Position numbers and translations under genes: made by a program. 64,000 nucleotides of DNA, taken from assembly GCA_021151525.1 (NCBI GenBank), contig JAGKXD010000004.1, positions 25,862 through 89,861 on the forward strand. The letters run 5' to 3'. The stretch is from Cellvibrionaceae bacterium. Lineage in GTDB: Bacteria; Pseudomonadota; Gammaproteobacteria; Pseudomonadales; Cellvibrionaceae. Below the pieces are notes generated by a model, which searched no databases, was not told the origin of the DNA, and was given only the letters and a program-made list of their open reading frames with translations. Within the stretch, counting starts at the first letter, position 1, and each line of letters starts with the position of its first letter. Shown piece after piece: positions 28,983-36,970 of the stretch.

Positions 28983-29727
28983 GTCATTGTTTGCATCTGC
29001 TACGTTCCTATTTTTGTTAAGTGCCTGTGGTTCTAATCCTGAAAAACCGGTAGTAACTAAACCCGTCGAAAAATCAGTAGCATCTGAAGCTGCACCAGCA
29101 ACTGAAAATACCTCAGACAAAGCAGCACCAGAAAAAATTGCACCTAAAGTCGCTATTCCTGCCAATATTTTGCCGGTCGGCCCGGTAATGCCTAATCCTT
29201 ATTTACAGAATCCGCAGAAGTTCAGCGAGCAGGTGGAAATAAATTTCCATGATGCCGTTGCATCCATGCAGCAAAAAAATTGGGATCATGCAGAAGCCGT
29301 ATTAAAACAATTGGCAGAGAAAAATCCCAAACTGTCTGGCGTCTATTTGAATTTGGGCATTGTGTATCGCAACAAAGGCGATAACGAAAAAGCGGCGGCA
29401 GAGTTTAATCGCGCCATAAATGCCAATATGAAAAATGTGGATGCCTACAATCAGCTCGCTGTATTGAAACGCGAAGCGGGTGATTTTAATGCTGCTGAAG
29501 GTCTCTATCAAAAAGCATTGGGTATTTGGCCATTTTATCCCGAAGGTCATAAAAATATTGCGATACTGTACGATCTCTATTTAGGTAAGCCAGAATTGGC
29601 ATTGCCACATTATCAAGCCTATCAACAATTGTTATCTGCGCCCGACAAGCAAGTTGATAGTTGGATTGCAGATTTGCAGCGTCGTTTAAACGGCGGTAAA
29701 GCGCCTGAAAAGGCAGAGGCAAAATAA
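28969..29727 (+). CDS. TPR lipoprotein
   Basis: 252 aa. Lipobox LLSAC with Cys at 20, then an Ala/Pro/Lys/Glu-rich spacer (~22-65), then three to four TPRs (~85-230: LNLGIVYRNKGDNEKAAAEFNRA, YNQLAVLKREAGDFNAAEG). GGAGG lies 7-11 nt before the ATG; the start overlaps the preceding gene by 14 bp. Size and layout resemble AglT-type TPR proteins that accompany Agl motors. Confidence 0.85.
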   Translation: MKFNKSLFASATFLFLLSACGSNPEKPVVTKPVEKSVASEAAPATENTSDKAAPEKIAPKVAIPANILPVGPVMPNPYLQNPQKFSEQVEINFHDAVASMQQKNWDHAEAVLKQLAEKNPKLSGVYLNLGIVYRNKGDNEKAAAEFNRAINANMKNVDAYNQLAVLKREAGDFNAAEGLYQKALGIWPFYPEGHKNIAILYDLYLGKPELALPHYQAYQQLLSAPDKQVDSWIADLQRRLNGGKAPEKAEAK

Positions 29728-30141
29728 ATGCGCCTATCACACAAAGGTATAGTTAAAATTTTTGCAGCAAGTTTGGCGTTTCTGGTTGTTGCAGCTGATG
29801 CTCAAGAAGCTGTAGAGCCCAAGAAAGACGCTGCCGCTGTAGAAGCAAAAAAAGACACTGCTGTTGAAAAAGATTCAGCGCTAGTAAAAACAGAATCGAA
29901 AGTAAATGCAGCAAAGCAACAGCCAGCAAAAAAAATGGTGCAGGATGCAACCATCAACTTGCAAACGACCATTACCGGTAACCAAGAGCAACCGCGCGTG
30001 CTTTATATCTTGCCGTGGCAATCGCCGCAAACCGCTAATGTAGATTTTGAACCGCTTGATAGCCAACAAAAAGCCGTATTTGGCCATATAGAGCGCGAGG
30101 AGTTGCGCCGCGAATTAGAAGCAGCAGGCGAGTTACAGTAA
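29728..30141 (+). CDS. Small secreted Lys/Ala-rich protein of the TPR-motor cluster
   Basis: 137 aa. ATG follows the previous stop directly. Signal peptide (~1-25, cleavage near ADA), low-complexity Lys/Ala/Glu region (~27-75), then a short conserved-looking C-terminal segment with RVLYILPWQSPQ and an amphipathic end (EREELRRELEAAGEL). I recognise no named family. The layout, a flexible tether followed by a short motif, suggests a connector between membrane motor and TPR proteins; that is inference from position only. Confidence 0.75.
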   Translation: MRLSHKGIVKIFAASLAFLVVAADAQEAVEPKKDAAAVEAKKDTAVEKDSALVKTESKVNAAKQQPAKKMVQDATINLQTTITGNQEQPRVLYILPWQSPQTANVDFEPLDSQQKAVFGHIEREELRRELEAAGELQ

Positions 30142-30201
30142 GTATTTTTATTTCATTATTATTCAATCGTTTTCATTATTTTTTGTGCAGAGGAAACACC
30201 C

Positions 30202-30873
30202 ATGACCACAGCAACAGTTATTCGCTTCTTTCAAGATGGCGGCATTTTTATGTTTCCAATTGGTGCCATCCTAATTGTAGGTACAGCGATTGTTATTGAG
30301 CGCTTTATCTTTTTAGGTAATGCCAAAAAAATGAACCGCGATGCCTTTGATCGCATCTTGGCGATGCTGCAGAAAAAAGATTATCAAGGGGCGTTAAATG
30401 TGGGTAAGTCATCCGATGCGCCGGTTGCCAAAATTATTAGCGCAGGTTTGCAGCGTATGGCGCAATCAAGCCGTCGTGAAGATATTGAATTAGCAATGGA
30501 AGAGGGCGTAATGGAAGCAGTGCCGCGTTTGGAGCGTCGCACGGGTTACTTGGCAACGCTTGCAAACGTTGCAACTTTGTTGGGGTTGTTGGGAACCATT
30601 TCTGGTTTGAGTGAGGCCTTCGGTGCAGTAGCTAACGCAGATCCTTCAGAAAAAGCAGCATTATTGTCTGCGAGTATTGCGGTGGCGATGAACGCAACTG
30701 CATTTGGTTTGTTTACCGCAATTCCTTTGTTATTGAGTCACTCCTTTATCCAAAGCCGCACCTTGGAGATTGTGGATAGTTTGGAAATGGCTGGCGTGAA
30801 ATGCATGAATATTTTAACCCACGCGCAAGATTTAATGGCCAAACAACGCACTGACGCTGGCTCACCTAAATAA
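30202..30873 (+). CDS. MotA/TolQ/ExbB-type proton channel protein
   Basis: 223 aa inner-membrane subunit. Three membrane helices: ~12-36, ~115-137 and ~152-178. The family core is clear: GYLATLANVATLLGLLGTISGL and the third helix NATAFGLFTAIPLLL with the conserved Thr and Pro. In the family five such subunits surround a dimer of ExbD/TolR-type proteins and convert proton flow into motion. Followed by two ExbD-like genes and a TonB-like gene. In Myxococcus the equivalent is AglR. AGAGGAAA precedes the ATG. Confidence 0.92.
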   Translation: MTTATVIRFFQDGGIFMFPIGAILIVGTAIVIERFIFLGNAKKMNRDAFDRILAMLQKKDYQGALNVGKSSDAPVAKIISAGLQRMAQSSRREDIELAMEEGVMEAVPRLERRTGYLATLANVATLLGLLGTISGLSEAFGAVANADPSEKAALLSASIAVAMNATAFGLFTAIPLLLSHSFIQSRTLEIVDSLEMAGVKCMNILTHAQDLMAKQRTDAGSPK

Positions 30874-30938
30874 TAATTGTAGATGTTCTTAAGCATTACA
30901 ATTTTCAGTGAGTCATTGTCGGTTAGAGGTAAAACCAA

Positions 30939-31487
30939 ATGCGCCGATTAGCTAAAAGAAATGGCGAACACGCAGATGTGGACGTTACCGCGTTTATTAA
31001 TCTGGTTGTGGTGTTGGTACCTGTTCTCTTAATGGGGATGGTGCTCTCGCACATCACAGTGCTGGATCTAAAATTGCCGGATATCCCCGCTGCCAGTAGC
31101 GAACAACAAGAGCCGCCTGCACAGCTTGAGTTGATTATTCGCGCGGACTATTTTGATATTAATTATCCCGCCGGAATTCGCTTAAAGCGAATCGAAAAAA
31201 CGGCAAATGGAAAATATGATTTTGAAAACTTGACTCTCTATCTGCAAGAAATTAAACGGCAGTTGGGCGATAAAGGTATTCAGAAACGCGATATTTATTT
31301 GTTGTCAGAAAAAAATACCGATTACCAAACATTGGTAGCGGTAATGGATACTGTGCGCTCATATCGCACAGTAGTTGCAACTTCTGTTGTCAATGCTGAA
31401 CTTTTTCCAGAGGTTTCCTTGGGCGATGCGCCTCCACCCGGCGAACAAACGCAAGCGGTAAGCGGTGAGCAAGGAGGGCAGCAATGA
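30939..31487 (+). CDS. ExbD/TolR-like protein lacking the membrane aspartate
   Basis: 182 aa. Short cytoplasmic N-terminus, one membrane helix (~19-41), then a periplasmic ExbD-type domain, with a Pro/Gly/Gln-rich tail. The helix begins DVTAFINLVVVL: at the position of the proton-binding Asp of ExbD, TolR and MotB stands N21 (codon AAT at 30999-31001). The next gene, a second ExbD-like protein, retains its Asp. The pair may form a heterodimer in which only one subunit carries the proton. Overlaps the next gene by 4 bp. Confidence 0.88.
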   Translation: MRRLAKRNGEHADVDVTAFINLVVVLVPVLLMGMVLSHITVLDLKLPDIPAASSEQQEPPAQLELIIRADYFDINYPAGIRLKRIEKTANGKYDFENLTLYLQEIKRQLGDKGIQKRDIYLLSEKNTDYQTLVAVMDTVRSYRTVVATSVVNAELFPEVSLGDAPPPGEQTQAVSGEQGGQQ

Positions 31488-32029
31488 AAAAATCTATGCG
31501 TGCAAAACGTATGGCGAAACATCGCCAGCGTTTAAATATTGTGCCCAAATTAAATTTGGTGCCTTTGATTGACTGCTTTACCTTGCTGATTTTTTTCTTA
31601 TTGATTAACTATTCTGCGGATGTAGAAGTTTTGCATTCCGATAAGTCAATCAAGTTGCCGGCGTCTATCTCTGAAACAGCGCCCGGTGAAACTGTGGTAA
31701 TCACCGTGAGTGCGACCGATATTATTGTGTCTGGTCAGCGTGTAGGTAGCATTAGCGACATGATGGCGAATACTGCACAAAAATTTGAACCGCTTGAAGC
31801 GGAATTAAAGTTTTTAGCCAGTAACGCTGCGCCGCTTAGCGAAAAGGAAAAAGCAGAAGGGCGACCAATTACTATATTAGGGGATAGAGCTATTCCCTAT
31901 GAGCAATTGAAGAAAATCATGGCGACCTGTGTTGCGGCTGACTATCGCAATATTGCTTTGGCCGTTTCCCACAAAGATGCTAGCAATAAAGTTTTAGGTG
32001 CTGGCAACAAAACTGCGAACGGAGGTTGA
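31484..32029 (+). CDS. ExbD/TolR-like protein (with membrane aspartate)
   Basis: 181 aa. Basic cytoplasmic N-terminus (residues 1-24), membrane helix ~26-46 with the motif LVPLIDCFTLLIFF; D30 is the expected proton-binding aspartate. Periplasmic ExbD domain follows (VITVSATDIIVSG, PITILGDRAIPYEQLKKIM). ATG overlaps the stop of the first ExbD-like gene, consistent with equal expression as a heterodimer. Confidence 0.92.
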   Translation: MKKSMRAKRMAKHRQRLNIVPKLNLVPLIDCFTLLIFFLLINYSADVEVLHSDKSIKLPASISETAPGETVVITVSATDIIVSGQRVGSISDMMANTAQKFEPLEAELKFLASNAAPLSEKEKAEGRPITILGDRAIPYEQLKKIMATCVAADYRNIALAVSHKDASNKVLGAGNKTANGG

Positions 32030-32030
32030 T

Positions 32031-33023
32031 ATGTCAACATACATTATATCAACCATGCAGTTGCCTTGGTCATTCGCGGACGACGATGCACGCTTCAAAA
32101 AGATTCTGGTTGCGGCATTGGTTATTTTTTTAGTATTTGCAATTCCAATTACTATTACTAAGTTACCGCAATTAACACGCAAAGAAAAAGCAGAATTGCC
32201 GCCGCAATTGGCGCGGGTTATGTTGGAGAAGCAAGAACTACCTCCACCAAAACCAATCGAGCCACCCAAGGAAGAAAAAAAGCCGGAAGAAAAGAAACCC
32301 GTAGAAAAGCTGCCGGAGAAAAAGCCGGTAACGTCTAACACTAATAAACCGGTTGATAACGCAAAAAGTATTGATTCAAAAAGCGATGCGAAAGCTAACG
32401 CAAAAGCTCAGGCACAAGCGCAAATTTCTACTTTCAAAGATGATTTGATGGAAATGCGTGAAGCTCTGCAAACCAGCGCTGTGGAAACTGCAAGCGCTAC
32501 TGTTAGCAATGGTGCAGGCCAGGCAACCCAAGTTGATCGCTCTATGATTAACAGCGGCCAAACCAAAGGCAGTGGTGGTATTAATGTGGGTGCCTACGCA
32601 AGCCATGACGTTGGCGGCGTTGCATTGTCTGGTCGCGAAACGACGAAAGTAAAAAGCGATTTGGCCAATGCTGGTAAAAAAGCTGCAGGTGCAACGGGTA
32701 ATGGCGGTGGCAACAGCGATGGTGCTGGCGGCGCAGCGCGCAGTGAAGAAGAAATGCGTAAAGTTATGGAGCAATACAAAAGCTCTATATTCTCAATTTA
32801 CAACCGTGCTCTGCGTGATAATGCTGCACTACAAGGAAAAGTTAAATTCAAAATGATTATCGATCCGTCGGGACAGGTTGTGGAAGCGAGCATTGAGTTC
32901 AGCGAACTGAAAGATCCTGCATTAGAGGCAAAACTTTTAGCGAAAATGAAATCAATCAGTTTTCCTACTGCGAATGTTGTGAGAACGACCTTTTACCAGA
33001 CGTTGGATTTCTTGCCGCAGTAA
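32031..33023 (+). CDS. TonB-like protein with AgmX/PglI-type C-terminal domain
   Basis: 330 aa from ATG 32031, GGAGG 5 nt upstream; the upstream in-frame codon at 31998 lies inside the previous gene. One membrane helix (~25-43), a Pro/Lys/Glu-rich stretch (~65-105), an Ala/Gly-rich linker, and a C-terminal domain (~240-330) with YKSSIFSIYNRALRDNAALQG and VKFKMIIDPSGQVVEASI, the TonB-like fold called AgmX/PglI C-terminal in gliding-motility proteins such as GltJ. It probably spans the periplasm and transmits motor energy to the TPR lipoproteins. Last gene of the cluster. Confidence 0.88.
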   Translation: MSTYIISTMQLPWSFADDDARFKKILVAALVIFLVFAIPITITKLPQLTRKEKAELPPQLARVMLEKQELPPPKPIEPPKEEKKPEEKKPVEKLPEKKPVTSNTNKPVDNAKSIDSKSDAKANAKAQAQAQISTFKDDLMEMREALQTSAVETASATVSNGAGQATQVDRSMINSGQTKGSGGINVGAYASHDVGGVALSGRETTKVKSDLANAGKKAAGATGNGGGNSDGAGGAARSEEEMRKVMEQYKSSIFSIYNRALRDNAALQGKVKFKMIIDPSGQVVEASIEFSELKDPALEAKLLAKMKSISFPTANVVRTTFYQTLDFLPQ

Positions 33024-33041
33024 TGTGGACTCAGCAAAAAC

Positions 33042-33073
33042 AAAAAAGGCGAACCGAGATGTTCGCCTTTTTT
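33042..33073. terminator. Bidirectional terminator between the TPR-motor cluster and srkA
   Basis: A perfect 13 bp stem (33042-33054 with 33061-33073) flanked by A-run and T-run, so it can stop both converging transcripts. Confidence 0.9.
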
Positions 33074-33075
33074 GT

Positions 33076-34101
33076 TTAGAAAATTGCCAAGGGCGGCTCT
33101 CGCAGTGCCGCCAACTGCTCACGCAATTCTAAAATATGTTGCGACCAATAATGCTCGGTATTAAACCATGGGAAATAGCGTGGGAATGCAGGGTCAGTCC
33201 AGCGTCGTGCTAGCCATGCACTGTAATGCATAATGCGCATGCTGCGCAGTGCTTCAATCAGTTGTAATTCCGCTAAATCAAAATCGCAAAACTCTTGGTA
33301 ACCATCCAACATTTCACTTAATTGCAAACGCTGGTTATCGCGCTCGCCGGTGAGCAGCATCCAAAGATCTTGCACTGCAGGGCCAGTGCGGGCATCGTCA
33401 AAGTCTACGAAGTGCGGTACGCCTTCGCGCCACAAGACATTGCCGGGGTGACAATCACCGTGTAAACGAATGGGGTTATATTTCACGCGCTCAAAGAGCG
33501 CATCGCATTGAATAATAATGTCAGCACCAACGCGTTTGTAATTTTCTAATTGATTGGCGGGAATAAAATTATTGTCGAGTAAAAATTCGTAAGAGTCGCG
33601 TGCAAAATTTTGTACCGTCATAGCTGGGCGATACTGAAAGGGTTGTGCTTGTCCCATGGCGTGAATACGGCCAAGACAGCGCCCAATCATTAACAGCGAA
33701 TCAAAATCATCTAGGTTGGGTGCGTGACCACCTTGACGAGGAAAGAGCGCAAAATCAAAACCTTGGTAGTGGTGCAGAGTATTGCCAGCATCATCGATCA
33801 GTGGGGCGACTACCGAAATTTCTAATTCTTTGAGCGCTTGTGTGAAGCTGTGTTCTTCTAAAATTTGTTCGCGTGTCCAACGCTCGGGGCGATAAAATTT
33901 TGCAATGATCGGGCTGCTGCATTCAATACCAACTTGATAAACTCTGTTCTCGTAAGAATTTAAAGCAAGGATGCGAGCGTCAGTTAGATGCCCGTTTGCT
34001 TCTATTGCATCGAGTACTAAATCAGGGCTCAGCTTTTCGTAGGGATGTGATTGTGGCGTGTGTTCTGCGGGAGGAGTTTCTGATTCGAGTTTGTTGCTCA
34101 T
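33076..34101 (-). CDS. srkA: Stress response kinase A (YihE/RdoA-like)
   Basis: 341 aa cytoplasmic Ser/Thr protein kinase of the APH fold; the E. coli protein counters MazEF-mediated death under stress. Strong conservation with E. coli SrkA: LNSYENRVYQVG, KFYRPERWTREQILEEH, catalytic RLHGDCHPGNVLW, metal-binding FVDFDDA, QDLWMLL, and a C-terminal region with AFPRYFPWF. Start at 34101 (weak GGAA upstream). It is transcribed from the same strand as the decarboxylase but separated from it by a terminator, so it needs its own promoter. Confidence 0.95.
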   Translation of the reverse strand: MSNKLESETPPAEHTPQSHPYEKLSPDLVLDAIEANGHLTDARILALNSYENRVYQVGIECSSPIIAKFYRPERWTREQILEEHSFTQALKELEISVVAPLIDDAGNTLHHYQGFDFALFPRQGGHAPNLDDFDSLLMIGRCLGRIHAMGQAQPFQYRPAMTVQNFARDSYEFLLDNNFIPANQLENYKRVGADIIIQCDALFERVKYNPIRLHGDCHPGNVLWREGVPHFVDFDDARTGPAVQDLWMLLTGERDNQRLQLSEMLDGYQEFCDFDLAELQLIEALRSMRIMHYSAWLARRWTDPAFPRYFPWFNTEHYWSQHILELREQLAALREPPLAIF

Positions 34102-34126
34102 GGCAATTCCGATTAATTCTTTCTTA

Positions 34127-34154
34127 AATAAAAAGGGCGCGATAATCGCGCCCT
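34127..34154 (-). terminator. Terminator of the decarboxylase gene
   Basis: On the minus strand AGGGCGCGA (34154-34146) pairs with TCGCGCCCT (34142-34134) around a 3 nt loop and runs into TTTTATTT. Confidence 0.85.
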
Positions 34155-34165
34155 AGTCAAACCTT

Positions 34166-36418
34166 TTACTGCTTCACACAATCCACAAAATAACCTTTCT
34201 TGCCATCAACTTCGCGTTTCACTAAACCGTGAACGTCGGTTTCAAAGCCGGGGAACTTTTCGTTGAAGTCGCGTGCGAAACGCAAATAATCCACGATGGT
34301 TTTATTGAAACGCTCGCCCGGAATTAACAATGGAATTCCCGGTGGATAGGGCGTTAACAAAATAGAAGTGATACGACCTTCCAACTCATCAATCGGTACA
34401 CGTTCGATTTCGCGGTGCGCCATTTTTGCAAATGCATCAGACGGTTTCATTGCCGGTTGCATATCGCTCAGATACATTTCGGTGGTCAAGCGCGCAACGT
34501 CGTAAGCCTTGTAGAAATCATGAATTTGTTGACACAAATCTTTCAGGCCCATGCGCTCGTAGCGTGGATTCGCTTGCGCAAATTCCGGCATGATTCGCCA
34601 CATGGGTTGGTTTTTGTCGTAGTCATCTTTGAACTGCTGCAACGCAGTCAACAGTGTATTCCAGCGGCCTTTGGTGATGCCGATGGTGAACATGATGAAG
34701 AATGAGTAGAGGCCGCACTTCTCGATAATTACGCCGTTCTCTGCCAAGTATTTGGTAACGATGGACGCAGGAATGCCTGTATCGCTGAAGTCGCCGTTTA
34801 CTGACAAGCCGGGGTTAACGATGGTGGCTTTAATCGGGTCGAGCATGTTGAAGCCCGGAGCCAATTTGCCGAAGCCATGCCAGTTGTCGTCGCTGCGCAA
34901 AATCCAGTCGTCGCGCTCGCCAATGCCGTCTTCCGCAAACTCTTCTGGGCCCCACACTTGGAACCACCAATCTTGACCCCACTCGGCATCCACTTTTTTC
35001 ATGGCGCGGCGGAAATCGAGTGCTTCTAAAATCGATTCCTCTACCAGCGCCGTGCCGCCGGGTGCTTCCATCATAGCCGCTGCGATATCGCAGGACGCAA
35101 TAATTGAATATTGCGGAGACGTTGACGTGTGCATCAAATAGGCTTCGTTGAACGCATCCTGATCGAGTTTTACTTTTTCAGATTCGCGCACGAGCACTTG
35201 CGATGCTTGCGATAATCCAGCGAGCAATTTATGAGTGGATTGCGTGGAGAAAATCATCGACTCTTTGGCACGTGGACGATCTTTGCCAATTGCATGCATA
35301 TTTTTGTAGAAGTCGTGGAAGGTTGCGTGCGGCAACCAGGCTTCGTCGAAATGTAGTGTATCGATCTTGCCATCGAGCATATCTTTCAAGGTTTCCACGT
35401 TGTAAACCACACCGTCGTAAGTTGATTGGGTGATGGTTAAGATGCGTGGCTTTTTGTTGGCTGCAACGCGTGCGAAAGGGTTCGCTTCGATTTTGCGTGC
35501 AATGCTTTCCGGCGTAAATTCTTCCAGCGGAATGGGGCCGATAATGCCGAGGTGGTTGCGCGTCGGCATTAGGAATACGGGAATTGCTCCGCACATAATG
35601 ATCGAGTGCAGAATCGATTTATGGCAGTTGCGGTCAACCACAACAATATCGCCCGGCGCTACGGTTGAGTGCCACACCATCTTGTTGGATGTCGAAGTAC
35701 CGTTAGTCACAAAGTAGCAGTGGTCGGCGTTAAAAATACGCGCAGCGTTGCGCTCAGACGCCGCGATAGGGCCTGTGTGATCAAGCAACTGGCCGAGTTC
35801 TTCCACAGCATTACAAACGTCGGCGCGCAGCATATTTTCGCCAAAGAACTGGTGGAACATTTGGCCGATTGGCGATTTCAAAAAGGCTACGCCGCCCGAG
35901 TGACCAGGGCAGTGCCATGAGTAAGAGCCATCGTTCGCGTAATGTACGAGTGCGCGGAAAAACGGTGGTGCAAGGCCATCCAAATAAGATTTAGCTTCGC
36001 GAATAATATGGCGCGCCACGAATTCAGGCGTGTCTTCAAACATATGGATGAAGCCGTGCAGCTCGCGCAGGATATCGTTGGGGATATGGCGCGAGGTGCG
36101 GGTTTCACCATAAAGGTAGATCGGGATATCGGCGTTTTTGTAGCGAATCTCTTCCACGAAGGCGCGCAGGGATTTGAGCGCGTTGTCGGTTTCTTCTAAT
36201 GAACCCTCGCCGAACTCTTCGTCATCAATCGATAAAATAAACGCAGACGCACGTGATTGTTGCTGAGCAAACTGCGACAAATCGCCGTAGCTGGTAACGC
36301 CCAGTACCTCCATACCCTCTTTTTCCATAGCATCGGCGAGTGCGCGAATGCCTAGGCCAGAGGTGTTTTCGGAGCGGAAATCTTCGTCGATGATGACAAT
36401 AGGAAAGCGAAACTTCAT
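34166..36418 (-). CDS. Orn/Lys/Arg decarboxylase (fold-type I, PLP)
   Basis: 750 aa decarboxylase. N-terminal receiver-like wing domain (~1-130), PLP domain with HCPGHSGGVAFLKSPIG, TSTSNK, FDEAWLPHA and the Schiff-base lysine K397 in STQSTHKLLAGL, C-terminal domain to residue 750. Substrate (arginine, lysine or ornithine) cannot be decided from sequence; the family ranges over acid-stress and polyamine enzymes. Start at ATG 36418 with GGAGG 5 nt upstream; the in-frame TTG at 36430 precedes the binding site. A hairpin sits just upstream of the Shine-Dalgarno. No antiporter or regulator gene is adjacent, unlike adiAC or cadBA. Confidence 0.92.
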   Translation of the reverse strand: MKFRFPIVIIDEDFRSENTSGLGIRALADAMEKEGMEVLGVTSYGDLSQFAQQQSRASAFILSIDDEEFGEGSLEETDNALKSLRAFVEEIRYKNADIPIYLYGETRTSRHIPNDILRELHGFIHMFEDTPEFVARHIIREAKSYLDGLAPPFFRALVHYANDGSYSWHCPGHSGGVAFLKSPIGQMFHQFFGENMLRADVCNAVEELGQLLDHTGPIAASERNAARIFNADHCYFVTNGTSTSNKMVWHSTVAPGDIVVVDRNCHKSILHSIIMCGAIPVFLMPTRNHLGIIGPIPLEEFTPESIARKIEANPFARVAANKKPRILTITQSTYDGVVYNVETLKDMLDGKIDTLHFDEAWLPHATFHDFYKNMHAIGKDRPRAKESMIFSTQSTHKLLAGLSQASQVLVRESEKVKLDQDAFNEAYLMHTSTSPQYSIIASCDIAAAMMEAPGGTALVEESILEALDFRRAMKKVDAEWGQDWWFQVWGPEEFAEDGIGERDDWILRSDDNWHGFGKLAPGFNMLDPIKATIVNPGLSVNGDFSDTGIPASIVTKYLAENGVIIEKCGLYSFFIMFTIGITKGRWNTLLTALQQFKDDYDKNQPMWRIMPEFAQANPRYERMGLKDLCQQIHDFYKAYDVARLTTEMYLSDMQPAMKPSDAFAKMAHREIERVPIDELEGRITSILLTPYPPGIPLLIPGERFNKTIVDYLRFARDFNEKFPGFETDVHGLVKREVDGKKGYFVDCVKQ

Positions 36419-36435
36419 GGAAACCTCCAAATAGA

Positions 36436-36457
36436 GCCAGTGCCGAAAAGCACTGGC
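36436..36457 (-). promoter_or_regulatory. Hairpin in the decarboxylase 5' leader
   Basis: GCCAGTGC and GCACTGGC pair perfectly (8 bp) around CGAAAA, directly upstream of the GGAGG (36424-36428) that serves the decarboxylase. It could influence translation, or stabilise the 5' end. No T-run follows in the transcript direction, so it is not a terminator. Confidence 0.4.
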
Positions 36458-36970
36458 GAGTAAAGACGCCTGGGCAAGGTTGAGGCCACCGCTTGCGCGC
36501 CGAAAAGCTGGATGCGAATTCTCGCAGAATTAGACGAATTGTGGGAAAAAAAATCAGCCCACGGGGCTCATGAAGCCGTTTTTTTAATAGTTATTGGCTC
36601 GCGCTGGCCAAAGGGGGCGTAAATTGCCCTTATTAAAGCCGTCTTAGATGACGGTTTTGCGTGTTCTTGCCGTCTCTAAGGCTCTTTTGATCTTGCATTG
36701 AGTGAGAGGCTACTTCGATTTGGCTTTAAGGTCAGTTAGTTTTTGTATCAATAAAATATAAGATAATAATAAAAATTATTGCGGATTATTTTCTTACATG
36801 CAAATATATTCGGGTATAAAAAAGATAATTTTATACCGTTTTATTAAAAATCCCTGCCTAACTCGTTAAATAAGGCTTTTAACCTGCGTGTTTCGACTTT
36901 GAAATGGCTGCAGGTTTTTTTGATGCCAAAATTAAATAGTAATATATAAATATAAATAGGAGCTTGAGAG
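36458..36970. other. AT-rich divergent region with a terminator-like hairpin in the arabinanase leader
   Basis: About 510 bp without a gene. The right half (36720-36960) is very AT-rich and should carry the arabinanase promoter. At 36881-36887 and 36910-36916 AACCTGC and GCAGGTT pair, followed by a run of seven T, about 50 bp before the arabinanase start. This would stop or attenuate transcription entering the gene. No obvious operator was recognised. Confidence 0.4.
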
